A stretch of 25,826 bases of DNA. Source: an uncultured Porphyromonas sp. GTDB taxonomy: Bacteria > Bacteroidota > Bacteroidia > Bacteroidales > Porphyromonadaceae. Of the stretch, positions 8,047-15,151 are shown in pieces. Where the stretch lies: the NCBI RefSeq assembly GCF_938023125.1, contig NZ_CALHDW010000001.1:1-25826 (forward strand), in the 5' to 3' direction. Both the position numbers and the translations under genes were made by a program. A model generated the notes under the pieces. The model searched no databases. It was not told where the DNA came from and was given only the letters and a program-made list of their open reading frames with translations. How positions within the stretch are numbered: the stretch's first letter is position 1; each line of letters starts with the position of its first letter.

Positions 8047-8631
8047 ATGACTGAACTAGACCCCTATCAGATTATTGCTCATTATTACTGCCCCGGAACG
8101 ACGGCTCATCGTATTTTGGTGGAGCATAGCGAATGCGTTGCCCGCCTAGCTCTGGCGTTGGCAGATCGTTATTCGGATGCAAGCATTGATCGGGAGCTGC
8201 TCTATCAGGCGGCAATGTTGCATGATATCGGCATTATTTATACCGATGCAACGTCTATCTCTTGCTATGGGAGAGAGCCTTACATCCGCCATGGTTATTT
8301 GGGAGCGTGTCTATTGAGAAGGGATTGGGGGTTAGAAGCGCATGCCCGAGTGTGTGAGCGTCATACGGGCTCCGGAGTAAGCGAAGAGGAGCGTATTGCC
8401 CTCCGTTTGCCTTTGCCTGCCGGGCGAAGTTACCTCCCCGAGACCCTAGAGGAGAAGTTGGTTTGCTATGCAGATTGCTTTTACTCAAAGACGCACCTAG
8501 ATCGCCAGAAGAGCTACGAGGAGGTGCGTACGAAGATGGAGTCTTTTTGGCAAAAAAGAGCACCCCGACTTGTGGCCGGGGCTATTGCACGCCTTGAGGC
8601 TATGCATCAAATGTTTGGAGATCCTGCCTAA
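8047..8631 (+). CDS. HD-domain phosphohydrolase (HDIG-type)
   Basis: 194 residues. It belongs to the small HDIG/HD-domain family of metal-dependent phosphohydrolases; the substrate is unknown, though relatives act on nucleotides. Likely metal ligands are His27 (VEHSE), His59-Asp60 (AMLHDIG) and downstream His82 (IRHGYLG) and His106 (CERHTGSG). A small metal-dependent loop and a C-terminal helix with KTHLDRQKS follow. No signal peptide or membrane segment is seen. The ATG at 8047 is preferred over an upstream ATG at 7996, because the latter would fall inside the long hairpin and add an unrelated hydrophobic leader. No promoter is obvious, so it may depend on read-through from gdh. Confidence 0.85.
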   Translation: MTELDPYQIIAHYYCPGTTAHRILVEHSECVARLALALADRYSDASIDRELLYQAAMLHDIGIIYTDATSISCYGREPYIRHGYLGACLLRRDWGLEAHARVCERHTGSGVSEEERIALRLPLPAGRSYLPETLEEKLVCYADCFYSKTHLDRQKSYEEVRTKMESFWQKRAPRLVAGAIARLEAMHQMFGDPA

Positions 8632-8634
8632 GTG

Positions 8635-8757
8635 TTATCGGGGCAGGCGAGCATACCACTTGAGTAATGCTACTATGGTACGATGTTTTAGGCTTTGGGT
8701 GGGAGAGGCGCCAAGGTCCTCTTTGATTTTATCTACTAAGAGGTAGTCGTAGTCCAT
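8635..8757 (-). CDS. Possible small protein of 40 residues
   Basis: This is an ATG-started reading frame of 40 codons on the minus strand, ending 3 bases beyond the stop of the convergent HD gene. The product begins MDYDYLLVDKIKEDLG and ends LLKWYARLPR. It is charged and probably helical, without a signal or membrane segment. AGGAAA lies about 9 bases before the ATG and could act as a ribosome site. Codon choice resembles neighbouring genes. A weak minus-strand -7 element TACTTTTG at 8940-8947 could drive it. I do not recognise the protein; it may be a true small gene, a gene remnant or chance. Confidence 0.35.
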   Translation of the reverse strand: MDYDYLLVDKIKEDLGASPTQSLKHRTIVALLKWYARLPR

Positions 8758-8969
8758 AGGCAAATTTCCTTTCTTATAGGGCTTCTAATCTGTATTCCAA
8801 GTCCTCTCTCCAGGCTTTTTAGGGGGGAGGATCTTTTAGTCCTAAAACGAGTTGTACCATCTATTTATTGTCTCCTCTTTTTGCTTCGCAGTCTAGAGAG
8901 TTGGGGGATCCGGAAATAAAAAAATAGGCTCTTGAGGGGCAAAAGTATGTGCGGATAGAAAAATCTTCG
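8758..8969. other. Gene-free stretch before tonB
   Basis: No gene seen. CCTCTCTCC (8803-8811) can pair with GGGGGGAGG (8822-8830), with wobbles. TTTTAG (8834-8839) and CTAAAA (8842-8847) form a tight inverted repeat. CAAAAGTA at 8940-8947 reads as a -7 element TACTTTTG on the minus strand. Confidence 0.4.
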
Positions 8970-8977
8970 TATTTTTG
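8970..8977 (+). promoter_or_regulatory. -7 promoter element of tonB
   Basis: TATTTTTG matches TAnnTTTG and is followed by TCGGG, like the gdh and T9SS-cargo promoters, where TTTGTCG also occurs. The predicted leader is about 38 nt before the ATG at 9022. No good -33 element is seen. Confidence 0.5.
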
Positions 8978-9021
8978 TCGGGCAAGCAACAGAGTATCGC
9001 AATTAGTAATACGATTATAGT

Positions 9022-9726
9022 ATGGAAGTAAAGAAATCGCCAAAGGCAAACTTGGAGAAAGGGAAGAGCCTTTCTTTCTTGATGGGTTTGGTATTGGCCC
9101 TCTCTGTAGTGTTCGTCGCTCTTGAGTGGCACTCTCTAGATGCTATGGGCGATGATGGTACCGATAAGGTCAATATTGCCGACATGGAGGATGTAATGTT
9201 CATCCCAGACCAACAGCAGGAGCCTGAGACTCCGCCCGAAGAAACTCCGGTAGAAACCGTAGAGGTTGCCCTGCCGGAAGAGTTTAAGGTTGTGGATAAT
9301 AGCAAGGAGGTAGCTAAGATTGCCCTCGTATCCGTGGACGAAAAGAAGCCCCTCCCTCCCGCACCCGTTATTACGCAAGCTCCCCCTCAGGAAGTGGAGC
9401 AGGAAGAGCAAATCTTCGAATTCGTAGAAAGCAATCCTGTACCTCCCGGTGGTAGCCAAGAAGCTCTCCTCAAGTGGATTGCTCGCACCCTTCAATATCC
9501 AGAAATTGCTGCAGAAAACAACATACAGGGTAAGGTGATTGTCCAATTTGTTGTAGAGAAAGATGGTTCTATCTCGAAGGCTGTTGTGGTACGTGGGGTA
9601 GACGCATCTCTTGATAAGGAAGCCCTCCGCGTTATCAACAAAATGGATAAGTGGCAACCCGGTAAGCAGGGGGGTAAGCCCGTACGTGTGAAGTATACGC
9701 TTCCTATCCAGTTCAAGCTCCAGTAA
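9022..9726 (+). CDS. tonB: Energy transducer TonB
   Basis: 234 residues. TonB links the inner-membrane proton motive force, through ExbBD, to outer-membrane TonB-dependent transporters. A basic cytoplasmic start is followed by one transmembrane helix (about 17-36). A proline/glutamate-rich periplasmic linker follows (PETPPEETPVETVEV, PLPPAPVITQAPP). The C-terminal TonB domain (about 145-234) contains YPEIAAENNIQGKV, FVVEKDGSI and a final VKYTLPIQFKL. No exbB or exbD is adjacent, so this is an orphan copy of the kind common in Bacteroidetes. The gene has its own -7 element and a strong terminator, so it is monocistronic. Confidence 0.93.
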   Translation: MEVKKSPKANLEKGKSLSFLMGLVLALSVVFVALEWHSLDAMGDDGTDKVNIADMEDVMFIPDQQQEPETPPEETPVETVEVALPEEFKVVDNSKEVAKIALVSVDEKKPLPPAPVITQAPPQEVEQEEQIFEFVESNPVPPGGSQEALLKWIARTLQYPEIAAENNIQGKVIVQFVVEKDGSISKAVVVRGVDASLDKEALRVINKMDKWQPGKQGGKPVRVKYTLPIQFKLQ

Positions 9727-9814
9727 TTTGAGTGTAGAGGGGGAATAGGATAACTTGTTGCCAATTGTTGTGGCACAGCGAAGTTCCTTCTCTTAGAAAT
9801 TTAGTCACATAGTT

Positions 9815-9863
9815 GTCCCCCGCAAGTTTCCCGTGATCGGGGAGTTTGCAGGGGACTTTTTTT
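9815..9863 (+). terminator. Strong terminator after tonB
   Basis: GTCCCC (9815-9820) pairs with GGGGAC (9851-9856). Inside it, GCAA pairs with TTGC and CCCG with CGGG. Seven T follow directly (9857-9863). The hairpin lies only 14 bases before the ATG of the prenyl synthase gene. No clear separate promoter for that gene is visible between them, so partial read-through may matter. Confidence 0.9.
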
Positions 9864-9877
9864 GTTCCACCCCAATT

Positions 9878-10867
9878 ATGACCACAATTCAAGACAATCT
9901 CAACTATATAGAGTCCGAGCTACAGGCTTTGGTCGCGCACTGCCGCACACAAATCTCCGAGCCTCTCTACGCCCCCATGGCATATGCTTTTGAGGGAGGA
10001 GGTAAGCGATTGCGCCCCCTTCTGGTGCTGATGGTGGCAGATATGTATGGCAAAGATCGTACGGATTTTATCAAGGCAGCGTTGGCGCTTGAGATCTATC
10101 ATAACTTCACGCTCTTGCACGATGATGTGATGGATCACTCAGAGATGCGTCGCAACCGCCCCTCTGTGCCTGCACAGTTTGGTATTGCTCAAGCTATCCT
10201 AACGGGGGATGCCATGCTCTCTCTTGCCTACAAACTCATCCAAGAGTATCCTCTCGCTCTTCAGCCCTCGATTATGGGAGTCTTCAATCGCATGTCGCAG
10301 GATATAATGGTGGGGCAGCAGATGGATATGGACTTTGAGACGCGTTCGGATGTAACACTTGCGGAGTATGAGCGAATGATTCGCAAGAAAACAGCCGTAT
10401 TACTCTCGGCGGCTCTAGAGATTGGGGCGTATATTGCCGATACAGGTATGCGTGATCGTTCCTATTTGATTCGCGCTGGGATCAATGCAGGTATGGCGTT
10501 CCAATTAAGAGACGATTACCTCGATGTATATGGAGATGAAGCGACATTTGGCAAGCCGATAGGAGGAGACATTGCTGAGAATAAGCAGACTTGGCTACTG
10601 ATAAAGGCGCAAGAAATCGCTCGTGAGAGGGGCGAGTGGGAGCAACTGAAGGCAGCTCTTGCCATCCCCAAAGAGCAGCGAGAGGAAAAATACCGTGCTG
10701 TGCGGGCTTTCTACGACGCGTATGGGATCCCCGAACTTATCCGAAAGGAGATCCAGGAGCAGTCCGATTGGGCTTTGGATCTCTTGTCAAGAATGAGTAA
10801 TTCTTATCCGGAGGCTTCGCAGCGTTTGGTTGATCTTATTCAGAAGATGGCGATGCGCGACCTATGA
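9878..10867 (+). CDS. Trans-polyprenyl diphosphate synthase
   Basis: 329 residues. It condenses isopentenyl diphosphate with allylic diphosphates. The first aspartate-rich motif DDVMD is at 82-86 and is followed by MRRNRP. The second, DDYLD, is at 212-216. GGGKRLRP at 40-47 binds pyrophosphate. The residue five before the first Asp is Phe77, and there is no two-residue insertion in the first motif. By the known chain-length rules this points to a short product (geranylgeranyl or farnesyl) rather than a long quinone side chain, but the inference is weak. The ATG at 9878 is chosen because an upstream GTG at 9833 lies inside the terminator. It overlaps the TatD gene by 4 bases (ATGA). Confidence 0.93.
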   Translation: MTTIQDNLNYIESELQALVAHCRTQISEPLYAPMAYAFEGGGKRLRPLLVLMVADMYGKDRTDFIKAALALEIYHNFTLLHDDVMDHSEMRRNRPSVPAQFGIAQAILTGDAMLSLAYKLIQEYPLALQPSIMGVFNRMSQDIMVGQQMDMDFETRSDVTLAEYERMIRKKTAVLLSAALEIGAYIADTGMRDRSYLIRAGINAGMAFQLRDDYLDVYGDEATFGKPIGGDIAENKQTWLLIKAQEIARERGEWEQLKAALAIPKEQREEKYRAVRAFYDAYGIPELIRKEIQEQSDWALDLLSRMSNSYPEASQRLVDLIQKMAMRDL

Positions 10868-11649
10868 TTGATTCGCACACTCATATCTTTGAGCCGGAGT
10901 TTGACGAAGATCGTCGGGAGGTGCTGGAGCGTGCCTGCGGCGCAGGTGTGGAGCATCTTATTCTCCCTAATATTGATGTAGAGTCCCTGCCTCGTCTCCT
11001 CAAAACCCACGAGGATTTTCCCCACAACACCTCTATTGCCATTGGCTTGCACCCTACCTCCGTAGGGGAGGACTTCCCCTCTCAGTTGGAGGTGATACAC
11101 GAGGCTGTACGCAACTATCGCTCAAAGGTGGTGGCCATTGGGGAGGTGGGGCTCGATTTCTATTGGGATCGAACCTTCGTTCGGGAGCAGGAAGATGCGC
11201 TTCGTATCCAGGTGGAGTGGGCCATCGAAGAGGATCTCCCTCTTATCTTGCACACACGGAGTGCCCACCGAGAGATGTTGGATTTATTGTCCGCCTACTG
11301 TGGAGAAGCTCGTCTCCGAGGGGTCTTCCATAGTTTTACGGGGAGTGAGGAGGAGTTGGAGGAGCTGATCGCTTTCTCTCCCTCCTTTATGATCGGAATC
11401 AATGGCGTAGTCACCTTCAAGAAGTCCACACTGCGAGAGTATATCGCTCGCATCCCACTTGATCGGCTCCTTTTGGAGACCGATGCTCCCTATCTCGCTC
11501 CGGTACCTCATCGGGGTAAACGCAACGAGCCCTCTTTCTTGCCGGAGACCCTTGCAGAAGTGGCACGTGCCTTTGGATTATTTCCTGCCCAGTTAGAGGA
11601 GGCAATTTCAGCTAATTCTCGCCAACTTTTTGCCCTAGAAAATTTCTAA
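10864..11649 (+). CDS. TatD-family metal-dependent deoxyribonuclease
   Basis: 261 residues, the usual TatD length. It is an amidohydrolase-fold DNase with 3'-5' exonuclease activity in characterised members. Metal ligands are visible: His5 and His7 in DSHTH, Glu94 in GEVGLDFYW, His130 in LILHTR, a His in FHSFTG, and Asp in LLLETDAPYLAP. The C-terminus shows HRGKRNEP, typical of the TatD/YcfH group. It starts within the stop of the prenyl synthase gene (ATGA overlap), so the two are translationally coupled, but a shared pathway is not implied. A GCCAAT/ATTGGC hairpin at 11655-11678 downstream is only a weak terminator candidate. Confidence 0.94.
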   Translation: MIDSHTHIFEPEFDEDRREVLERACGAGVEHLILPNIDVESLPRLLKTHEDFPHNTSIAIGLHPTSVGEDFPSQLEVIHEAVRNYRSKVVAIGEVGLDFYWDRTFVREQEDALRIQVEWAIEEDLPLILHTRSAHREMLDLLSAYCGEARLRGVFHSFTGSEEELEELIAFSPSFMIGINGVVTFKKSTLREYIARIPLDRLLLETDAPYLAPVPHRGKRNEPSFLPETLAEVARAFGLFPAQLEEAISANSRQLFALENF

Positions 11650-12004
11650 AATCAGCCAATTCTCCTTTTTTTATTGGCGAGTTTTCCGGAGAGAGGTCAT
11701 AAGTCGTTCTCTCTTAGAGGCTTTCTTGATTGTGGAAAACCCACCATGCAAAAGATCATTTTATCCACTTGAAATAGTTACTTTTGCCTTTGCAAGGTTT
11801 AAGATAAAAGTGTGTCTCTTCTTGATTCTTAGCAAGTTGGCCATTATTGGTTGCGCTAGGACTCGGACCTTGTCAAGAGGATGGTGAGAAGTCTCGCCAG
11901 AGAGAAAGGGAGGAGAGCTCCTTGCATTAAAATCGCCCGGTATAGGATGTGCAAGCAATCAGCACAAGGGATATTAGAAATAAGAAAACTAAACTCGAAG
12001 CGTT
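11650..12004 (+). promoter_or_regulatory. nrdD upstream region and long leader
   Basis: This gene-free stretch contains a -7 element TACTTTTG (11779-11786) without a clear -33 box, which predicts a leader of about 210 nt. Within it, TTGAT-N4-AGCAA (11822-11835) is one base from the FNR/CRP-type palindrome TTGAT-N4-ATCAA. CTTGCA (11921-11926) and TGCAAG (11950-11955) form another inverted repeat. No recognisable riboswitch, cobalamin box or NrdR box was found by eye. Confidence 0.45.
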
Positions 12005-14410
12005 ATGGAACAGGAAGAACTCTACATATTAAAGCGTGACGGTAGTCGTCAGTTGTTTGAAGCCGAAAAGATTCGCTCTGCGATTTACAAAGCTTATCGG
12101 GCAGGTGGGGTTCGTCCCGATCCTTCGAGTATAGATGTGATTGTAGCGCGTATAGGGAGCGTAGCACGTGCTCATAAGGAGGGTGCTCTTGCCGTAGAGG
12201 ATATACAAGATATGGTAGAGCAGGCTCTTATGGCTGCCGACCCCTTTATCGCCAAGAAGTATATTATCTATCGAGAGTGGCGCACCGTGGAGCGTGATAA
12301 GCGTACTCGTCTGAAGCACACCATGGATGGTATTGTTAAGATTGAGAAGAACGATACCAACCTGAGCAATGCCAATATGAGTGCATATACCCCTTCCGGG
12401 CAGATGATGACGTTTGCCTCCGAGGTAACCAAAGACTATGCGCGCAAATATCTTGTTTCTAATATTTACTCTCGTGCCCATGAAGTAGGCGATATCCATA
12501 TTCACGACCTCGACTATTATCCTACCAAGACAACCACTTGCGTACAGTACGACCTTGAGGATCTCTACGAGCGAGGTTTCTTTACCAAGAACGGGAGTGT
12601 ACGTACTCCACAGAGTATCCAGAGCTACGCCACGTTGGCTACGATTGTCTTCCAAACTAATCAAAATGAGCAACATGGAGGGCAGGCCATTCCGGCTTTC
12701 GACTTCTTTATGGCTCCGGGTGTGCGCAAAACTTTCGTTAAGCGCCTAGTGGCTACATTTGCGCTCTCCATCCGTCTCAAGTCGGGCGATGAGAGTACCG
12801 TGGTAGATGAGAAGGCGATTGCCGATCGCATCCGTGAGATCCATCCGCGTCTTTGTGACGATAAGTCTGAGGCAGAGCGCCTCTATGAGGGTCTGAAAGA
12901 CCTGATGCCGGGGGTGGATCTTCCCTTTGTAGAGGTGACCCTTGGAGAGTCGTATCGACAGACCCGCAAGGATACACATCAAGCTATGGAGGGCTTTATC
13001 CATAACCTAAATACCATGCACTCTCGTGGGGGTAATCAGGTGGTTTTCAGTTCGATTAACTATGGTACTGATACGAGCGATGAGGGGCGTATGGTCATTC
13101 GAGAGTTGCTCCAAGCCACGATGGAAGGGCTCGGGCATGGCGAAGTGCCCATCTTCCCGATCCAGATCTTTAAGGTGAAAGATGGTATAAACTACTCGGA
13201 AGAGGATTTTGAGAAGGCAAGTGCCGATTTCGATGCTGCTCTTGCCGGTAAAATTCCCTTTTCCACACCCAACTTCGACCTCCTCTTAGAGAGCTGCTAT
13301 ACCACGGCAAAAGCCCTTTTCCCCAACTTCGTTTTCCTCGATACAGCCTTCAATAAAAATGATCTTTGGAAGGCGGACGACCCCAAACGCTACCTCTACG
13401 AGCTTGCAACTATGGGCTGCCGTACCCGTGTGTTTGAGAACGTGCGCGGCGAGAAAAGCTCCGTAGGCCGAGGCAATCTCTCGTTCACCTCGATCAATAT
13501 GCCCCGCCTTGCCATCGAAGCACGTCGCGAAGCCGAAGAGCGCTATCCGGATGGAGATAAGAAGACGGTGCGCAGAGAGGCTCGCCGCCGCTTCCTCGAT
13601 CGGGTGCGCGACATGTCCGAATTGGTAGCCGAACAGCTCTATGAGCGTTACTCTTACCAGCGTACCGCCTTGGCACGTCAGTTCCCCTTCATGATGGGTA
13701 ATGATGTGTGGAAGGGTGGCAAAAAACTCGAAAGCAACGATGAAGTAGGCGACGTAATTGCAACCGGCACCTTGGGTATCGGCTTTATCGGTGGGCACAA
13801 TGCCATGGTGGCTATCTATGGCGAGGGGCATGCTCACAATCAAGAGGCATGGCAAACTCTGTATGATGCTATAGAAGTGATGAACGATGTCGTTAGAGAG
13901 TACAAGCGTAAGTATGAGCTTAACTACTCCGTACTGGCAACACCCGCTGAGGGTTTGTCCGGGCGATTTACCCGCCTCGACCGTAAACGCTATGGCATTA
14001 TTCCGGGTGTGAATGACCTTGATTACTACGTTAATTCATTCCATGTGGATGTGCGCGAAGAGGTGACCATTGCCGAGAAGATTCACCTCGAAGCTCCTTT
14101 CCACGCCATCACCGGTGGTGGGCATATTACCTATGTGGAGTTGGATGGAGAGGCTAAGAAGAATCCTGCCGTTCTCCTAAAGATCGTCAAGCTAATGCAC
14201 GATGAGGGTATTGGCTACGGCTCTATCAATCACCCCGTGGATACGTGTCGCCGCTGCGGATATAAGGGGGTGATTTTTGATAAGTGCCCCGTTTGTAGTA
14301 GCGATCAAATCGCTCGTCTCCGCCGTATTACAGGCTACTTGACCGGTAGTCTGGAGTGCTGGAATAGTGCCAAGCAAGCTGAGGAACATGACCGCGTGAA
14401 GCATTGCTAA
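12005..14410 (+). CDS. nrdD: Anaerobic (class III) ribonucleoside-triphosphate reductase
   Basis: 801 residues. It reduces ribonucleoside triphosphates to deoxyribonucleotides without oxygen, using a glycyl radical. The N-terminal ~95 residues form an ATP-cone allosteric domain (YILKRDGSRQLFEAEKI). The glycyl-radical enzyme core follows. The C-terminus has a zinc site with four cysteines (Cys748, Cys751, Cys761, Cys764) and then the radical glycine Gly777 in RRITGYL. The length is slightly above the E. coli enzyme. It is paired with its activase gene nrdG, about 130 bases downstream across a structured spacer. Its long leader suggests regulated expression. Confidence 0.97.
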   Translation: MEQEELYILKRDGSRQLFEAEKIRSAIYKAYRAGGVRPDPSSIDVIVARIGSVARAHKEGALAVEDIQDMVEQALMAADPFIAKKYIIYREWRTVERDKRTRLKHTMDGIVKIEKNDTNLSNANMSAYTPSGQMMTFASEVTKDYARKYLVSNIYSRAHEVGDIHIHDLDYYPTKTTTCVQYDLEDLYERGFFTKNGSVRTPQSIQSYATLATIVFQTNQNEQHGGQAIPAFDFFMAPGVRKTFVKRLVATFALSIRLKSGDESTVVDEKAIADRIREIHPRLCDDKSEAERLYEGLKDLMPGVDLPFVEVTLGESYRQTRKDTHQAMEGFIHNLNTMHSRGGNQVVFSSINYGTDTSDEGRMVIRELLQATMEGLGHGEVPIFPIQIFKVKDGINYSEEDFEKASADFDAALAGKIPFSTPNFDLLLESCYTTAKALFPNFVFLDTAFNKNDLWKADDPKRYLYELATMGCRTRVFENVRGEKSSVGRGNLSFTSINMPRLAIEARREAEERYPDGDKKTVRREARRRFLDRVRDMSELVAEQLYERYSYQRTALARQFPFMMGNDVWKGGKKLESNDEVGDVIATGTLGIGFIGGHNAMVAIYGEGHAHNQEAWQTLYDAIEVMNDVVREYKRKYELNYSVLATPAEGLSGRFTRLDRKRYGIIPGVNDLDYYVNSFHVDVREEVTIAEKIHLEAPFHAITGGGHITYVELDGEAKKNPAVLLKIVKLMHDEGIGYGSINHPVDTCRRCGYKGVIFDKCPVCSSDQIARLRRITGYLTGSLECWNSAKQAEEHDRVKHC

Positions 14411-14441
14411 GAATAAGGCTACCTTACTTTAATTGACCATC

Positions 14442-14502
14442 GCGCTACCTTCGCTCTAGCCTTCCATCCCATAGAGGGATCTGCTACGGGCCAAGGTGGC
14501 GC
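14442..14502 (+). other. Nested RNA hairpin between nrdD and nrdG
   Basis: An outer stem pairs GCGCTACCTT (14442-14451) with AAGGTGGCGC (14493-14502), ten pairs including one T-G wobble. Inside it, TAGC (14457-14460) pairs with GCTA (14483-14486) and ATCCC (14466-14470) pairs with GGGAT (14476-14480). No T run follows, so it is not a normal terminator. It may stabilise mRNA ends or tune nrdG translation relative to nrdD. Confidence 0.5.
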
Positions 14503-14537
14503 ACTTCATATGCAGCCTTCAAGCTTACAAGATAGGG

Positions 14538-15005
14538 ATGTTGCACTTGTTAAATAGATACAAGGAAACGATTACCGACGGCCCTGGTCTACGCTATGCC
14601 ATCTACTTGGCAGGATGTGGCCACCATTGCCCTGGGTGTCACAATCCCGAGAGTCATAACCCTTTGGGGGGTATTGAGTTGAGTGAGGAGGTGCTGCGAG
14701 GAATTATTGATGAGATCAATGCAAATCCCCTTCTAGATGGTATAACCCTCTCGGGAGGAGACCCTTTCTTTTACCCAGAAGAACTACTTAAGTTGGTACA
14801 ACGCCTCTCCCAAGAGTGCTCCTTACCTATACTTTGCTACACGGGATATACCTATGAAGAGTTGCTTGCCGACGAAAGGAGAGCGCCCATTCTAAAGTAT
14901 CTTACCACCTTGATAGATGGGAGGTTCGTTCGAGAGCTGCGGGATCCCTCTCTTCCCTTCAGGGGGAGTAGTAATCAGCGGATTATAGATCTTCGTAGCC
15001 GTTAG
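14538..15005 (+). CDS. nrdG: Anaerobic ribonucleotide reductase-activating protein
   Basis: 155 residues, matching E. coli NrdG. It is a radical-SAM enzyme that binds a [4Fe-4S] cluster through CGHHCPGC (Cys27, Cys31, Cys34, the CX3CX2C motif) and abstracts hydrogen from the NrdD glycine. Other signs are ETITDGPGLRY at the start, LSGGDPF for SAM binding, and FRGSSNQRIID near the end. The ATG at 14538 is preferred because the family begins just before the KETITDGPG motif. A GTG at 14496 would add 14 residues and sits in the paired spacer. It lies downstream of its substrate gene nrdD and is probably co-transcribed with it. Confidence 0.94.
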   Translation: MLHLLNRYKETITDGPGLRYAIYLAGCGHHCPGCHNPESHNPLGGIELSEEVLRGIIDEINANPLLDGITLSGGDPFFYPEELLKLVQRLSQECSLPILCYTGYTYEELLADERRAPILKYLTTLIDGRFVRELRDPSLPFRGSSNQRIIDLRSR

Positions 15006-15031
15006 ATACCTATTAATTGTCAGAAAGGAGC

Positions 15032-15039
15032 TATCTTTG
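15032..15039 (+). promoter_or_regulatory. -7 promoter element of korAB
   Basis: TATCTTTG, followed by TGCGC, matches TAnnTTTG and lies 27 bases after nrdG. It predicts a leader of about 105 nt before korA. No -33 TTTG is seen at the right distance. Confidence 0.5.
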
Positions 15040-15151
15040 TGCGCAGAATAAGAGACGGAAGATAAAAAGTAGAGAGAATATAGGCTCCCCCTTGGGTGAG
15101 CAGTGATATAATACAATACTCAAACCACTCTAAGTTTAAACTAATTCAATC

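Noticed and set aside
11761..11958. Minus-strand frame of 65 codons in the nrdD leader
   Set aside because: No ribosome site or protein character, and it overlaps the likely promoter and leader of nrdD.
13286..13855. Minus-strand frame of 189 codons inside nrdD
   Set aside because: It is opposite a strongly conserved enzyme and has no independent signals.
14496..14537. GTG start that would lengthen NrdG by 14 residues
   Set aside because: The GTG is inside a paired stem and the added residues do not match the family start.
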